NCBI GenBank assembly: GCA_036925085.1
Contig: JAUPFP010000023.1
Coordinates: forward strand, 1,873,778-1,937,777
DNA: 64,000 bases
Reading direction: 5' to 3'
Source of the DNA: Brachycybe producta
Taxonomy: Eukaryota > Arthropoda > Diplopoda > Playtdesmida > Andrognathidae
Part shown: piece by piece, positions 24,150 through 37,143 of the stretch
Position numbering within the stretch: the first letter of the stretch is position 1
Layout: the number at the start of each line of letters is the position of its first letter
Notes under the pieces: generated by a model
What the model was told of the DNA's origin: nothing
What the model saw: the letters and a program-made list of their open reading frames with translations, nothing else
Databases searched by the model: none
Translations under genes and position numbers: made by a program

Positions 24150-24449
24150 GGGTGGGTCCAGACTAGAACAGGACACCAATCGGAACATGTCCAGACTTAA
24201 CATGTTCGCAAATTGGTTTAGCAACATAATTTTTTCAATCTAGCTCAGTTGGTTGTGCAATTCGTGCTTCAATATGTTCCGGGAAAATGTTCAAACTACC
24301 TCTGGCTATCCTTTGATGTGATTGGGAAAAAAACCGGCAACTGGTGGTGGATCGGGACTGAACAGAATAAACAAAATTTATTACAGAGAAATGGTTCAGA
24401 AAACCGTCCATACTTTTCGTTGTTCTGTTTTAGGCTGGAACCACCACCC
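24150..24449. mobile_element. Harbinger-like MITE flanked by TAA
   Basis: The left end GGGTGGGTCCAGACTAGAAC is inverted at the right (GGCTGGAACCACCACCC). TAA flanks both sides (24147-24149 and 24450-24452), matching the TWA target preference of PIF/Harbinger elements. Inside, TAGCTCAGTTGG at 24241-24252 equals a tRNA A-box consensus, but the matching B-box is poor and I do not call a tRNA. Short frames crossing it are non-coding. Confidence 0.65.
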
Positions 24450-24452
24450 TAA

Positions 24453-27400
24453 AAGGTTCCATACTAATCAACAATTCAATCATTCGATTTTGTCTCCTGA
24501 AAGCAGGTATGGCAATTGGAAAGAAAAAGAAAAATATAAATTCTGATTCCAATACCAATAAATTGAATATTTTCGATTTCGATTTCAATAAATTGAATAT
24601 TTCCAATTTAAATACCCAATCCCAGCATCAAATTGACCAATATTTATTCTAGTAAATTTCGATCACTAATATAGTCACAATAGTCATAACTAGAGGTGTG
24701 CAACTAAAGACTTTTTTTAGTTGTCTAAACAAAATTTAGTCGACCATTAGTCACCTGAGTTTTTTAGTCGACTAAATGCTTAATTAATAAAGAAATGAAT
24801 AGACACAAGATGCAGTGTATACAGTTATAGCATAGCATAGCATAGCATACATGTACATATAGCATTGAAAATTGAAAATTTTTCAATTCAGTTTTAGTTA
24901 ACTAAATTTTTTAGTTTGACATGGTTTCAGTTAGTATTGGATGCATTCATGTCTGCAGCCAATAATATAAGAATCTAAATTAAAATACATTTGCATTGAG
25001 AAAAATAAAAAACCCCTTCTGTTATTCAACTTCAAGAGTTGTTTATTTATCTAATGTCACATCTTTTTTTTTTGAAACAGTTATTGACATGTTAAAAGTT
25101 AAAACACTATTTTACAAAGAGGGGAAAATAGAGAGACAGAGAAGAAGAAAAAAACCCAATGCCATAAATGACACTTGATTTTTTCTGGGTTGTTGTTCGA
25201 AAAGTGAAACACTAAATCAAGATCTATTCTATATATGTGTGTGTCTTCAACTCTGTTTACACGACCATATTTATGCTAATTAACGTTAGGCTGAACCTCA
25301 TTTGCATAATTACAACTTATACAACAAGAATATGCATAGAAAAAAAAAGTTTAGTCTTTTGGATAAACAATAATAACACAAAAGGAGAGATTTATTTGAA
25401 TGACAATAAAAATGTTCATAGTTTTGTCTTAATTGAATCTGGAGAAAGGAAAATAAAAATAAAAGGATTTATTAGAGGATGACGTAAACAATCAAATGAT
25501 CCACATTTTATATTGAGAGATGTTTAACTCTCTAAACTGGACATTTGTATTGGCCCTTAGATTATTATTAGAATGGAGGAGAAAGAGGGTTTGGTGTCTT
25601 TTCTTCCTTTTCAACCACAAATAGGGACCAATATTAGGGAGAAAAATGGTGATACAATTAATGCCCATCACTTCCATCTATAAACAACAGATGAGATCAG
25701 TGTAATAACCTGAAATAGCTAAATTCGGAAGCGATTCCGGATTTAGAATATGGGGGAGAAAAAATCGGGGGGGGGGGGGGGAACAATGATTGTTTTTGGG
25801 AGGAACAAAATACTGAAAATAAATAAAATTGGGATTTTCAAACATTTATTCAAATATCAGCATAATTAAATTAAATAAGAATTACGAGCTCGTAGTTTTT
25901 TAATGTTTTCTTGAAGAAAACTTGACTAGCCTCACGTACAAAGCACTTAGTCTATTGATTTGAGCGCATAAGCTGATGATTGGATTATGGTATTGCCATT
26001 TTTTTATTAATTTAAATCGTGATTTAAATCAATTCCACCCTGTGTAAAAATCAGGATGAAAATATTTTCGGGAATTCGGAACTAAAACCTTTTTTTATCG
26101 GTGGGGAGGACCTCCAGGTTTTTAATTTTGAGTGCAATCAACTTAATTAAATGCAAATATGCTAACTACACTTTCAATTCGAATAAGTTCCACTAATTTT
26201 TCAAACTCTGGTTAATAACAACTGACAATATTCATTTATTTTTTTTAAAAAAAATCTTAAAATTTATTTCAATCTTTCTCTATAAATCTCTTATATGTGA
26301 GAGTGAAACACATGTAAAATATAATATGAGTGGTCAGAAGAAACAAAGAGAGACGCGTTCAAATGTCCATCAATACTAACACCCTTTTGTATTATTCTTG
26401 TCTTTTGTTCAGAAAACGAGAAAATAACTCACCATAACACAAACACATTGAGATAAAGAAAGAAAAAATACAACATTATTTATAGTTTACAAAAAAAAAT
26501 GATTGTTGGTTGTTATTCAATCAGATCAAACAGTCGAATTACATGCAACACAGACACACAAACATTTAAAAGAGGACGACACATTTGTTTGGACACACAC
26601 ACACAAAAGAAAGGCAATAGGACAGTTAGAGAATTATGGTCATAGTTTGTTTTTGATTCTTTTATGAATTCCATTTGGAGGTTCATCTTTGTCAAAAAAA
26701 AAAGGACACATATGTCCAAGCCCCCCTTCTTCTTCTTCATGATAGTTCAAAACATCCCTTCACCTTCTGGTTCTCTCCAATTTGTGTCTTTTCCAACATA
26801 GAAAAAAAAAATACAAACATTGAAGAGCAGCAACAACAACAACAACGTCAAGAAGAAAAGGGGGGTCAGATTGTGTGGTCATTCATTCATGGACAAATTC
26901 GTTTCCAGTAGCGAGAGAAAGAGAGAAAAAAAAATCAATAGAAAAAAAGAGACAGTACACTAATCAAAGCCATAAATATAGTCCAACTAACCCTTTTGCT
27001 TTTTAAAAATGAATTTAGAGGGTTTTTTAATGGTCAGGGTATAGATTTATGATTTATCTTTTTATCTAATTTTTTTTTGAGGGGGGAGGGGGGAAGTTTC
27101 TCTGACCAGATAATTCAGTATTCAGGTTCCAACCTCGTGCAATGGCGAGGGTTGGAGGTAGAGGCTAGTATACTGCTTCACGTTGATCAAATTGGAATCT
27201 GGTATAGTCATTTCAAGTATTGGTCGGGTTGTCGTACTTAGCAGAGCACGGCTTCTCAAAAGCTACGATCTTAGTTTAAACTTGTCTCTTTCTGCCTAAA
27301 AGACCCACCCCATATATGGAATTTAACAATGATAATTTCGTCTCTGGGGCGAGACAAATGTTAAAATGGCTTCTTGTTTTAGACATTCTGTACATTGCCT

Positions 27401-27649
27401 AAAAATGCTTTATTAATTGTGCAGATTTTCGACATCAAATTGGGACTTTTTGTAAAGTGACTTGTGATTTGTAAAGTTTGTAAATAACACGATTTCCTAC
27501 CTTGGCGACACCTTATAATTCCTACATAAATAAACCCATTCCACTTCACGTGTTTACTCCTATAATGATTGAATTTTCATACTTTTGCCTATGGGCCATC
27601 ATCATCATCATCATCATCATCTATTCCTCCCCTACTTAATAAACATAAA

Positions 27650-27680
<31 letters not shown>

Positions 27681-29098
27681 TGAATGGCTTCCAAATTGAA
27701 CTGACGATATATTCTCTTTTAAAGCAATGTGTAGGAGGAGGAGGACCTATTTTAAACAATGATCTTGTTTCCATTTTTGGAGGAATAAGTTTTATTAAGA
27801 AGAAAAGTGAAAGACTTTCTATTTTCTCTCTCTGGATGGCCCTTGACAGTCTATAAAATTTCAGGGGTGTTGTTGTATATGTTTGTGATGGTAGGAGGTG
27901 GTAGTAGTAGTGGTAGTGGTTGTTTGATATCTCGTACATTCTTACAAAGAAAGAGTTTTGAATCTTTTCTACAGATGTTTGGTAATGCAATGGGGTAGGA
28001 GCACGCGCACACACATACAGTACATACATACATACACATATCACATAAGAGCTATGAGTAATGTTTGGGCCTATCTTTTGTTAATTAAATTCTTGTGTAC
28101 ACCGAGGGCTTTAATCAGTTCCAAAAATGCGGCAATCATTAAATTAAATGGTAGCAATGAGTTAGGATTTATAGCTGTTTGATATGGAAGCCTTAATTAA
28201 TGCAAGGCACACACACGTAGACCTATAAAAGGCACATACATACTGTACAACATGTATTCCTCCCGTACAATATTGGGGCCTTATATATTTATATATATAT
28301 ATATATATAGAGATAGATAGAGGAAAGACCGAAAAAGAAGGAGGAATATACTGTGTGTTGATAGGGTTTAAGTTTAGATATTTTCGGATGGTAGAAAGTC
28401 ACGAACCATCATCATCATCATCATGATTTTCTACCGTTTGTGTATGTATGTGACATATGTAATAAGTCTATTCTTATGTAATTGTGAGATGCATAAAGGT
28501 CTCTCTCTCTCTCCCTCTTTTCTCCAAAAGAGTTTTACTTGTAAATTAGAAAATGAGACTATTGGAAAGAAAAGTCTTTTTAAAAGTTAACGAAAAAATG
28601 TCCCATCGGAATTAAGATACTGTGTATACAGAGAGAGAGAGAGAAAGAGAAATGAGATGATGATGATGGTGATGATCGTGTCTTAAAATGTACCCTTATC
28701 GATAACATCATCGTCATTTTCAATGATACACAGCCACAATTTAACGTTACATGTTCCGGTTCCATGTGCTTGTTAGAGGTAATACAGTATGTCTCAGAAC
28801 CAATCGCTACCAATATTTTTTTTTACCAAAGAATGGTGAAGTTTTAAATCGTTTATAATTAAATATCTCAGAAATTACAAAATTCCTACCATAATAATTA
28901 AAACTTCAGTTTCATTGTTAGGCGAATATATTAAAGTGTAGTTATGTAAAAAAAATGAATAAATTGATTAGACAATAAAATGTCAGACTACATTTTGATA
29001 TGTTGTTAGAAATTACCTTAAGGTGGGCTCAATAGATACGTTTTGCTTTTGTTCCTCCCCATCCCTTCTACCGAACGGCGCGATAATTATGGGACAAC
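24453..29098. other. Intergenic region with scattered decayed elements and simple repeats
   Basis: At 24691 TAGAGGTGTGCAACTAA begins a probable hAT-type end whose partner is not clear. At 24838-24859 there is (CATAG)n. G runs occur near 25769. (ATC)n and (CT)n occur at 27598-27681, with more (ATC)n near 28410 and (GAT)n near 28657. None of the short frames carries a recognisable domain. The frames around 27569-28044 read the simple repeats. Confidence 0.5.
27598..27681. repeat. (ATC)n and (CT)n microsatellites
   Basis: (ATC)8 at about 27598-27621 and (CT)n at about 27652-27680, separated by 30 bases. They produce the Ser-rich and Leu-Ser frames seen here. Confidence 0.95.
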
Positions 29099-29239
29099 AC
29101 AGGCAATTAGAAAAAGGGATGAACAGAAGTTGGCTCCACCCTATTTATGACGAACGGCAACTTCTAATTGGTTTGTTGTGTGGTTCGTCATAAAAAGGGC
29201 GGAGCCCACTTCTGTTCATTCCGTTTTCTAATTGCCTGT
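29099..29239. mobile_element. Foldback MITE with ACAGGCAATTAG ends (internally deleted)
   Basis: It starts ACAGGCAATTAGAAA and ends TTTCTAATTGCCTGT-like, with arms bearing GGCTCCACCC and GGGCGGAGCC. It belongs with 30994-31199 but is shorter. No target-site duplication is visible, so one edge may be damaged. Confidence 0.8.
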
Positions 29240-30244
29240 TATATCTACAGGTTAATTATTTCATTTTTTTAAAAGGAAAAATTGAAATAACTTCAGATAA
29301 GAGTTATCTAGTTTAGTAAACAATACTAAACTTGTTACAGTAAAGATAGATTAATAGGCCTATTAGATAAAACTAGTCAATTCCTAGTTAAAACTCATTT
29401 TGAAAATTTAACAAAACCTTAAAACCAAACCTAATTAAAATTAAAACAAGATTAGTCAATTTTAATGATTCAAAATAATTCAGAAACTAGAAAAACATTT
29501 TTGATTTTATCTTTCGGTTTTTTTTTTTTTTTCTTTCTGTAATGATACTAATGAAACACAAAACTCAACGGACTAACTAGAATTAAGTAATAATACAAAC
29601 CTATAAGGACTAATAACTAGTTAAGTTAGTACTATAACCACCCTGTACATAGAAACATTAGGGGGTTAAAGTGGGTTGCAGAAGGAAGGGAGGGGAGAGG
29701 AGGGGGCGATACTGGGTATATACCTATTTTCATTGAATCTACTAATAATGACAAGTATTAAATGTTTCAATATTATCGGAATTTAATTTGCTTAACAGTA
29801 GTAATGCTGTTATATTAATCGACCCTCTTTTTAACAAACACTTTCAGTCTCCTATTAGAAGAGACATTTTACTTCATCACATTTGTTCTTTTAAGAAGAA
29901 GAAGAAGAATTAAAACACTTTTCGTCTCAAGTCAATAATGATTAAGATCAAATAAGGTTTTAAATATAAACATGGGATACATTTACACCGTAATTAAAAC
30001 AGTTTTCTTCCCCCCCCCCCCCTTTTCTTGTTATATTATGTTCAGTCTCTCTGTACATAAAGTAAATAACAGTTCGATTGTGTCAAAATGTTAATGAAAT
30101 TAAAAAAAAAACTAGAAGGAGGGTTAAATGTGAATGAAAAATAATAAAATTTGCTCTTTTTACTTTAGATAATATATCTAATTGAAATTTGACTGCAAAT
30201 TTACTAAAGTGAACAAATGAAATAAATTTGATACAATTTACCTA
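29240..30244. other. Intergenic stretch, nothing recognised
   Basis: AT-rich with a C run at about 30011-30022 and a T run at about 29518-29532. No gene seen. Confidence 0.4.
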
Positions 30245-30527
30245 ATATTATATATATATTAAGCCAGGTCTGTGTGTGTGTGTGTGTGTCACAAAAAAAC
30301 CTTGAAGCACGTCGGAATTTATATAAATTTAAATGAATAAATGAACCGCTTTTTTTTCTCAAGAGAGGGGGGGGGGAAAGGTTGGAAAGTGTAGAGGGGG
30401 GAGAGAAACGTGGAGGGGGGAAACTGAAATTGAAATGAAAGGAGTAAAAAAAAGGAAAAAACGACGTGCATGCGCACAATTGCCTGTGAATTTTGCTCCC
30501 GTCATTTATGACGGATTATCCCCCTAG
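30245..30527 (+). mobile_element. Helitron-like non-autonomous element, copy 1
   Basis: The 3' end has a hairpin, CCGTCAT TT ATGACGG (30499-30514), followed about 9 bases later by CTAG (30524-30527) and then T. Helitrons are known to end in a hairpin plus CTRR and to insert before T. A second copy, inverted, at 57756-58005 shares this end and an internal block around GCACGTCGGAATTTAT. The 5' end is uncertain. A (GT)n tract at about 30267-30289 and G-rich segments fill the middle. Confidence 0.55.
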
Positions 30528-30993
30528 TATATCATAATGGAGAAACTAAGAGGCAAAAGTCATTATTATTTGTAATTCATTTATACAGAATGATCAATGT
30601 CATTTTATATTTAAGTACTGTTGTATAATTCAAACATTTTTAATTTTACGTTAGTTAATTGTATGTGTGTATGACTTCACCATCATCAGTATGTTAGTTT
30701 ATGACGATAGTTTAAAAATAGTGAAGGGGGAAAGGGGTTAACCATTAAAGAGGTTTGTGGCCATTCACATTACAGAAGGAGAGGAGACATATTTAATTGC
30801 AATTAGTACCAAAAAAAAATTATTTAATTCATTTTTCAGTGAATGCCAAAGTTGAAATGAATTTTTTTTATTATCAAACTTTGAACGTTTTATTTTTTTC
30901 TCTTTATCATTTTGAAGTTGTTCAATTTGTAAAATAAAAAAAGCTAAATTAAAAATTTAACAGCCATTCTAAAAAATTAAGTCTTATTTTTTC
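30528..30993. other. Intergenic stretch, nothing recognised
   Basis: AT-rich sequence between two mobile elements. No gene or transposon end seen. Confidence 0.4.
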
Positions 30994-31199
30994 ACAGGTA
31001 ATTAGAAATCGGGACGAACTTCAGTTGGCTCCGCCCTTTTTATGACGACCGGCAACTTCTAATTGGTTGGTTATGTAGTCTGGCGTCACATGCTCCGCCC
31101 TTTTCAACGTCGAACCACACAACAAACCAATTAGAAGTTGCCGGTCGTCATAAAAAGGGCGGAGCCAACGGAAGTTCGTCCCGATTTCCAAATGCCTGT
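30994..31199. mobile_element. Foldback MITE with perfect 9-bp target-site duplication
   Basis: Arms of about 78 bp run from ACAGGTAATTAG inward and from AAATGCCTGT inward and pair with few mismatches. They include GGCTCCGCCCTTTTTATGAC and its inverse. TATTTTTTC flanks both sides exactly (30985-30993 and 31200-31208). Nine-base duplications are typical of Mutator-like transposons, but other superfamilies are possible. The transcript would fold into a long double strand. No coding capacity. Confidence 0.93.
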
Positions 31200-31468
31200 T
31201 ATTTTTTCGTTCTATAAATAAGTTATTATTAGTTTAAAATAAATTTAATTTAGAGGTTTCATCCAATTAAATGACACCGATATAACAACCAACAAACAAT
31301 AAGCACAACGTATATATTTGTTATAAACTAGATTTATTTTAAAATCTATGACGCCATCACAGTATGGTGTCATTGGTTTTAAATGTTCTTTGAATTGATC
31401 AGTACGCTGTCCGTTTTCGGAACCTGTATAACCAGGCAGCACCAGCTTTTTTTCTTTTCAAGTTATCA

Positions 31469-31484
31469 ACCCTAGATGGCGCTA
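31469..31484 (+). promoter_or_regulatory. CTCF-core-like motif
   Basis: ACCCTAGATGGCGCTA is close to the bilaterian CTCF core (CCASYAGRKGGCRS). It points right, toward the opposite-strand motif at 31673. Motif match only; no binding evidence. Confidence 0.35.
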
Positions 31485-31672
31485 AATAGCTGTAATAGGA
31501 TTAAATACACTCATATTATGACAAAAGGCTATATAGGCTTAGTACATTTAGCTGTTTTATTTACACCAAGCAAAAATAGCTAAGAAAATAATCAAAATTT
31601 AATAACGCATGAATATAATGCGGAGAAACTCTTCAAAAATAGTATTGGACATGTCACGACCATCGTTTGCAA

Positions 31673-31685
31673 CGCCACCTAGTGG
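31673..31685 (-). promoter_or_regulatory. CTCF-core-like motif
   Basis: The minus strand reads CCACTAGGTGGCG, a full match to the CTCF core consensus. It lies convergent to the motif at 31469. Motif match only. Confidence 0.4.
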
Positions 31686-32787
31686 TTTGAGTTGATGGCA
31701 AAGCGTAATACTATATATATATACAAGCATATCGAAAAAAATGAAAAAAATTAAATTTGTACAGGGAAAACAAAGATAAAATTCAAGAGTTAGAGGTCAA
31801 ATTAAAAGATTTCGACTATTAACGAGAAAATGCAAAAAAAAAAAAAAAGTACCTAAATTCCCTTATGTTTTATCATCATACCTCAACCAACTTAAAACAC
31901 TAGGAGGCTGTTTTATTTACTAAAATATCTTGTTTACTGAAAAGGACGGAATTTCAATTAGAATTTAGAAAAACCAGGATGAAATCCTTCCAAAGTTAAA
32001 TAAATATACAGAATATATTCCCCGTCCTCCCCTCTTTATTATGGTACATACAGTATGTCTAACTTTGTTGTCATTGTTTATTATTTGCTATGCTGGCGCC
32101 ACCTGTGTAAAAGATAGATGGCTCCAGTTTAATAGAGGGAAGAAGGTGTCGCCTTTTCATCTTGATTTTCGGAACTTGAAGCACATTGATTTTAATGTTT
32201 TTTTTCAAAATTGACATAGATTTAGATATAGACAGATAATAAAACTTGTTTATTTTTGTGTTCCAATAACACAAATGGTTCCTTTTTTTTAAAAACTATT
32301 TTCTACCTTAACCTCCTCCTCCTCCCTCTTAATTTCATGTCCTGTTTTAGACCACCAGAGTTGACTTGTAGATAAAAATCACCATTAACAGTCGCATAAT
32401 CGTTTTAACATGTGTGTGTGTATTAGTTTCTCAACACAAAAACATTTTCAGTCAAGTGTTTTTCTTGTTTTTTTCTTTACAAGTTTTATTTATTTATGTT
32501 TGAATTTTATGAAGAGATTTGTTTGATTTTTAAATTTGTTTGAACATCTATTTAAAAAATGACTGTGATACATGTATTTTTTTGTTTGCAACTAGATCTA
32601 TTTAATTAACGACTATTCTGTAAAGTGTAGTGTAGGAGAATCTTATACACGTTTAGTGTAAATCACGAGTAAATGACGTACCAGAGATGCTGTTTTTTGT
32701 GGTCAATTTTTTTTTATTAAAATTTTGTTCTAAATTCTGTATGATAAAATCATTTTGATAAATTCATTTAAATTGTCAGCTTACTGG

Positions 32788-33010
32788 GGGGGCTCTTGGG
32801 TTCGAATCTCGGTTGGAGAATGGTTGTTGTTTGTCTTTTAAATAATTTGTCCGGCATTACAGATTTGACGTCAGGCAGGACTGACTGCCCGTCATAAAAT
32901 ATATCTCGCCCAATTCTGGGCCGAATAGCAGCTCGTCATCATCTCTTCATTCATTGTTATTAACTTATTATTGACCGACCAACCGCACTGTGCGTGACGT
33001 GGTTCAGGGA
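32788..33010 (+). mobile_element. Possible tRNA-derived SINE fragment
   Basis: GGGTTCGAATCTCGG at 32809-32823 matches the polymerase III B-box of tRNA genes. A non-tRNA body follows (GTCCGGCATTACAG, then GACTGACTGCCCGTCATA and a segment ending near GGTTCAGGGAATGAAG). The A-box half is missing, so a 5'-truncated SINE is the best reading. No second copy exists in the window to confirm it. Confidence 0.4.
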
Positions 33011-33015
33011 ATGAA

Positions 33016-35594
33016 GAAGAATTGTTAAATTCTATGATTATGAAATTACCAAATCAGTCAGCAAAATTTGTCTATTATTTTTTATCAATTTCTTAATGAA
33101 TTTATAAAGCTTTATATATGTCACTCAAGTAAATAATTTATTCACTTTTAATTTTTAATTTATTCACCTTAAATGAATTAAGGAAAATGAAATTAGTAAA
33201 ACTCTAAAATTACTTTTCACTCGGTGACATTTATAGTGATTATAATTAGTGAAAATATTTCTTTTAACATGTTTTCCCCCTCAAGAAGCAACTTTTTACA
33301 TTATTTTGTAATTTTTTGTTTTGCGGTTTTTAATTTCACGTGAAAATTCTATAGGATATAAGATTGATGCTCAATTTTCATAAAATGACAAGGCATCTCT
33401 AGTAATGACATATTCTTGGAAAATGGCCACAGAGGTCATCTTGATATATATATATATATTTAAATGTAGACCATTTACACTTTTATTACTTGAAATGAAA
33501 CATAAGGCCCGACACTTGGTAAATATAGTTTCATAATAAAGTAGGTTGAGCCAAATGATGAAACACCTATTGATCTTAAATGTATTGCTTCATTACGAAA
33601 CTCAAATGGTTGAACCACATGAAATGGCATTTGAAAACGTCAGAAATGGCGTCTATCGTCTCACCTATAATTATTAAATGATTTGAATTAAATACAATGA
33701 TTACTAAAGACACTGCTAGTAATAATTTTAATTAAACATTTGGTTATAAGATGCATTAATGGAAAACTGCATCCTATACCTAATTTTTAACTCAAAAAGG
33801 GCTGCATTTGTTTTGTAAAATGCTGCCGATCATGGAATGCTTCCATGAATGCAACAAACCTAACCAACTGTATTAAAAAAAACGTTCTTTAAAATAAAGT
33901 TAAGCTTAAACAGTGATGCAAAAGAAAACTTTCTATAAGTTTATCTTTGTAAGTTCTACTTTGGCTTGAATAACGTTTTAGAATATGGTTGCAAAGCCTT
34001 GTATTCAAATGCACCTCATTAGTGTTCTATTATCTATAGGAAGAAAAAAAAAATCCTTTATAACTTCAGGACAGTGTTTCAAAATTATGAAGCGCTGTTT
34101 ATGTTAAAAAAAGAATTGTCAGTTGTTGACAGGGTGGCATGGTTTTAACCATTGTGTTTTTTTTTAAAAAAAATAAACCTTTGTGGTTTTAACCAACGAT
34201 AACTAATTTTATTTTGTAAATTGTACTGAATTAGACTTCATTCCCACAATATGCTTCACTACATAGGTCATACTGTGACTCATAAAGGTCGTGCGAGTTG
34301 GAGATTATAAATGAACGTTTTATGTCTTATATTAATTAATCACTGCTGCCCACACACATTATTCGGTTAATGGAATTATTAGTTTAATTACTTTTAATAT
34401 TTATATTACATTAGTATTTTGATTTTTGAATAAAAAACAAAAATATGCAAAATGCAAAAATACACACTTCCCAGTTTGACAGTGTCTTATAGTCAGTGTA
34501 GTAAAAACTCATATTTTATGGTTTAAACCAAAAAAAACCGGGTTAATGCCTGATTTTGAATTTGATTACTAATGAGAAAAAGAATGTTATTCTATTAATT
34601 GAATTTGTGATTTCTGACAAAAAGCGATATAATACAATTATTTTGTGAAATCAAAATTTTTAACATGATGATACCAACATGGCAACATTTATTTTCAGTC
34701 TTTTTTTTTACATAAATGTCTACTGGGGTCCGGATGTCTATTTAGATAAAGGTTGTTAAGCACACCTTTACCTAAGCCTAAAGAATCGGTGTTTCTTTTA
34801 ATAATTATACATTATGTACATATACATGTAATATATAGTCTTTATTATTAGTGAGCATATAGGCGCAGCACTGTCCATAGATGGGAAGATGGACAACCCT
34901 TAGAGTGAGGTTGGTTATGGTGGGGAGGAGAGATGTTTTAAAACCCGTTCCATTTATTTATGCCGACAAAGCTTTTTCAGACACGTGTGTCACTCGAGTT
35001 TAGACGCGTGTTCCTGCTTGTGACACCTCTTGTCAGTGGCTCACAGTCCAAACTAGCAAAAGGTGAGCTTCGATAACTTCATTGAAATGCAAATTAGGGG
35101 AACCTAGGAAAGATTCAAAGAGAGAAAACCGAGGGAGAGAGAAAGAGCCAGAACACGGGTTTAGTTGGAGGGATTGAAGGGGGGGGGGGGGGGGGGAAAT
35201 GTACCTAGTTTGGGGCACTATAGAGATTACAGTCGATGTCAGAAACATAGAATCTAAAAATTGATCTGTTTGTATCTTTGATTTTATTAATGGATATAAT
35301 TTAAAAATGTTAAAAACCTCTCAATTCCTAGATTTGCAAAATGGTGGTAGATAAAAGAATGAATTTAAATCAAGATATATACTGTATATATGTAGAGGTA
35401 ACTCAACTTAAGAGCATTTCCTATGAAGTATTTTTTGCGATAGCTGAGTGTGGCCAATAGATGGCGTAAACTGTACTTAGTGCTTCAGTTAACATTACAA
35501 TTCAATGAAAAAATGGATGACCTTATAAGCAAGATGTCTTCCTTTTAGCTTGAAAAAGCAGACGATTCATCACGTCTCCCTTTCTAACATGGAG
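33016..35594. other. Intergenic stretch, nothing recognised
   Basis: AT-rich with short TA tracts. A long G run at about 35179-35197 produces the Pro-rich minus frame at 35033-35248. A CTCF-like CCAATAGATGGCGT lies at 35454-35467. No gene seen. Confidence 0.4.
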
Positions 35595-36075
35595 TAGGGA
35601 TCTCCGATTCGATTAATCGGAGAAATGATTTTTTTAGTTTCGATTAATCGTATAAATTTAATCGATTCTAAGGCTTACAATTAATTGTATGAATCGATTC
35701 TAAGGCTTCCAATTAATCGTATGAATCGATTCAAATACTTAGACGATTTTTTATTCGATTTTTTTTTCTCCTTCCAAAATATTTGTTTCTCTCTAAATTT
35801 CACTGTCGAAATTGCTTACACAAGTGAGAAGAAAAAAACATTCACTGCACTTTCTGTTAAATAACGTCACGTCCGTCTAACCAAATGTAATCGTTGAAGC
35901 AGTGTAGAAATCATAAGAGTTACAGAATGTGCTCTCTATGACTGTGAATGTCAGCAATGCTAGAAATCCAGACAAAAACAGTGATTTTTAATTAAAAAAT
36001 TTAATCCAATCGTGTAATTTTTTATTTCCGAATTTTTAAAAAAAATCGGAATCGGAATTGAATTGGCTGTTCCTA
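35595..36075. mobile_element. hAT-like non-autonomous element with perfect 8-bp duplication
   Basis: ACATGGAG flanks both sides exactly (35587-35594 and 36076-36083). The left end TAGGGATCTCCGATTCG and the inverted right end (ATCGGAATTG...GTTCCTA) form imperfect inverted repeats. ATCGATT/AATCGAT-rich sub-repeats fill the left part (35630-35745). Eight-base duplications and TAGRG-type ends indicate hAT. No transposase frame. A related element lies at 56292-56811. Confidence 0.9.
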
Positions 36076-37143
36076 ACATGGAGTTGGTTTACCTTTATGA
36101 AATTTATTTTGATTTCAACTCTTTAAAATTTTTTTCTTCTTCTATGTTGAGATTCACATAGAAATTCATTTTGTTAACCAAACAGGTTTTATTTCTCGCC
36201 TGATAGACAGACTGATGAAATGAATGAAAAAGAGGGGATTAGAAATATAATGTAGAGGGGGTTATTGAGGTGGGTTAAATTTTTTCAAAGAATGAAAATC
36301 AGGAGCCCCCGTGAGTCGCCCTCAAGGGGAAAAAGGGGGGGAGATGGGATAATAGACCTTCTTTTCTTTTTCTTCCGCGATTACCATCAGACGAGGTTTT
36401 TTTTTTGTCAATTCTACTCAATGTATGTATGCCCCAGGTGAGCCGGCTACTACTTTTACCCTGGCAAAGGTGGCGTGTGCCTCCCTGAATGGCACGTGGC
36501 CAAAACGTAATTCTCTTTCTCCCCTCTCCAAACCTAACGAACGAATTTGAGGGACCTTCTTCTTCTCTTTTCATGTTCCCCTGGGCACCTGGAGGGGGTG
36601 GGTATGGGTCGGATTATTTGTTATTCTACTTTTGAACAATAATAATATTCACACAGTGGGTCTAATGTGTACTTTTAAATGTGGTCCATGCATGGCAGGC
36701 ACTTTTGAAAAAAAAAATATTTGGAAATGTGGGCTGTCTCATCAGTAGACTTGCGCAACTGACAACAAAACTGAGTTCAGTTCGTGAGATTGAATTAATC
36801 TTATAGGCTGAGGTAGAAATTTCAAAGTTTGTTTGAAATTAGAAAGGTAACAAAAAAATAACATTTAGAACAATTGTAATTTGAAAATGGGCCTATTTTT
36901 GTTCATGATCTATCTTTCTTGCAATCTTAACTTGACAAACAAAAACTAAAATAACATTTCACCACTTTTGTTTCAAACTGACAAAATAATGTTTAAATTG
37001 AAATTATAACAATTAAGATTAATTTAAGAAAATCACGATAGTTTGAAAATAAACTTCTTAAATTGAAAATTGTTACAAAATATGATTTTTTTATAGAAAA
37101 ATACAAAAACGATATAATTTTTTTTTTAATTTGTGTTATTATT
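36076..37143. other. Intergenic stretch, nothing recognised
   Basis: Contains the minus frame 36299-36574, rich in Lys/Arg/Gly with no domain. GC content is locally raised at 36300-36600. AAAGGTGGCGTG at 36467-36478 weakly resembles the CTCF-like motifs. Confidence 0.4.

Larger units (their letters stand above)
31200..32784. other. Intergenic stretch with several CTCF-like motifs
   Basis: There is no gene or transposon end. Three CTCF-core-like motifs fall here (31469, 31673, 32095), the first two converging about 200 bp apart. The minus frame at 32071-32274 has no recognisable motif. Confidence 0.4.

Noticed and set aside
24241..24310. Possible tRNA gene (A-box match TAGCTCAGTTGG)
   Set aside because: No paired acceptor stem, and the B-box position reads GTTCAAACTACC, a poor match. 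It lies inside a TAA-flanked MITE.
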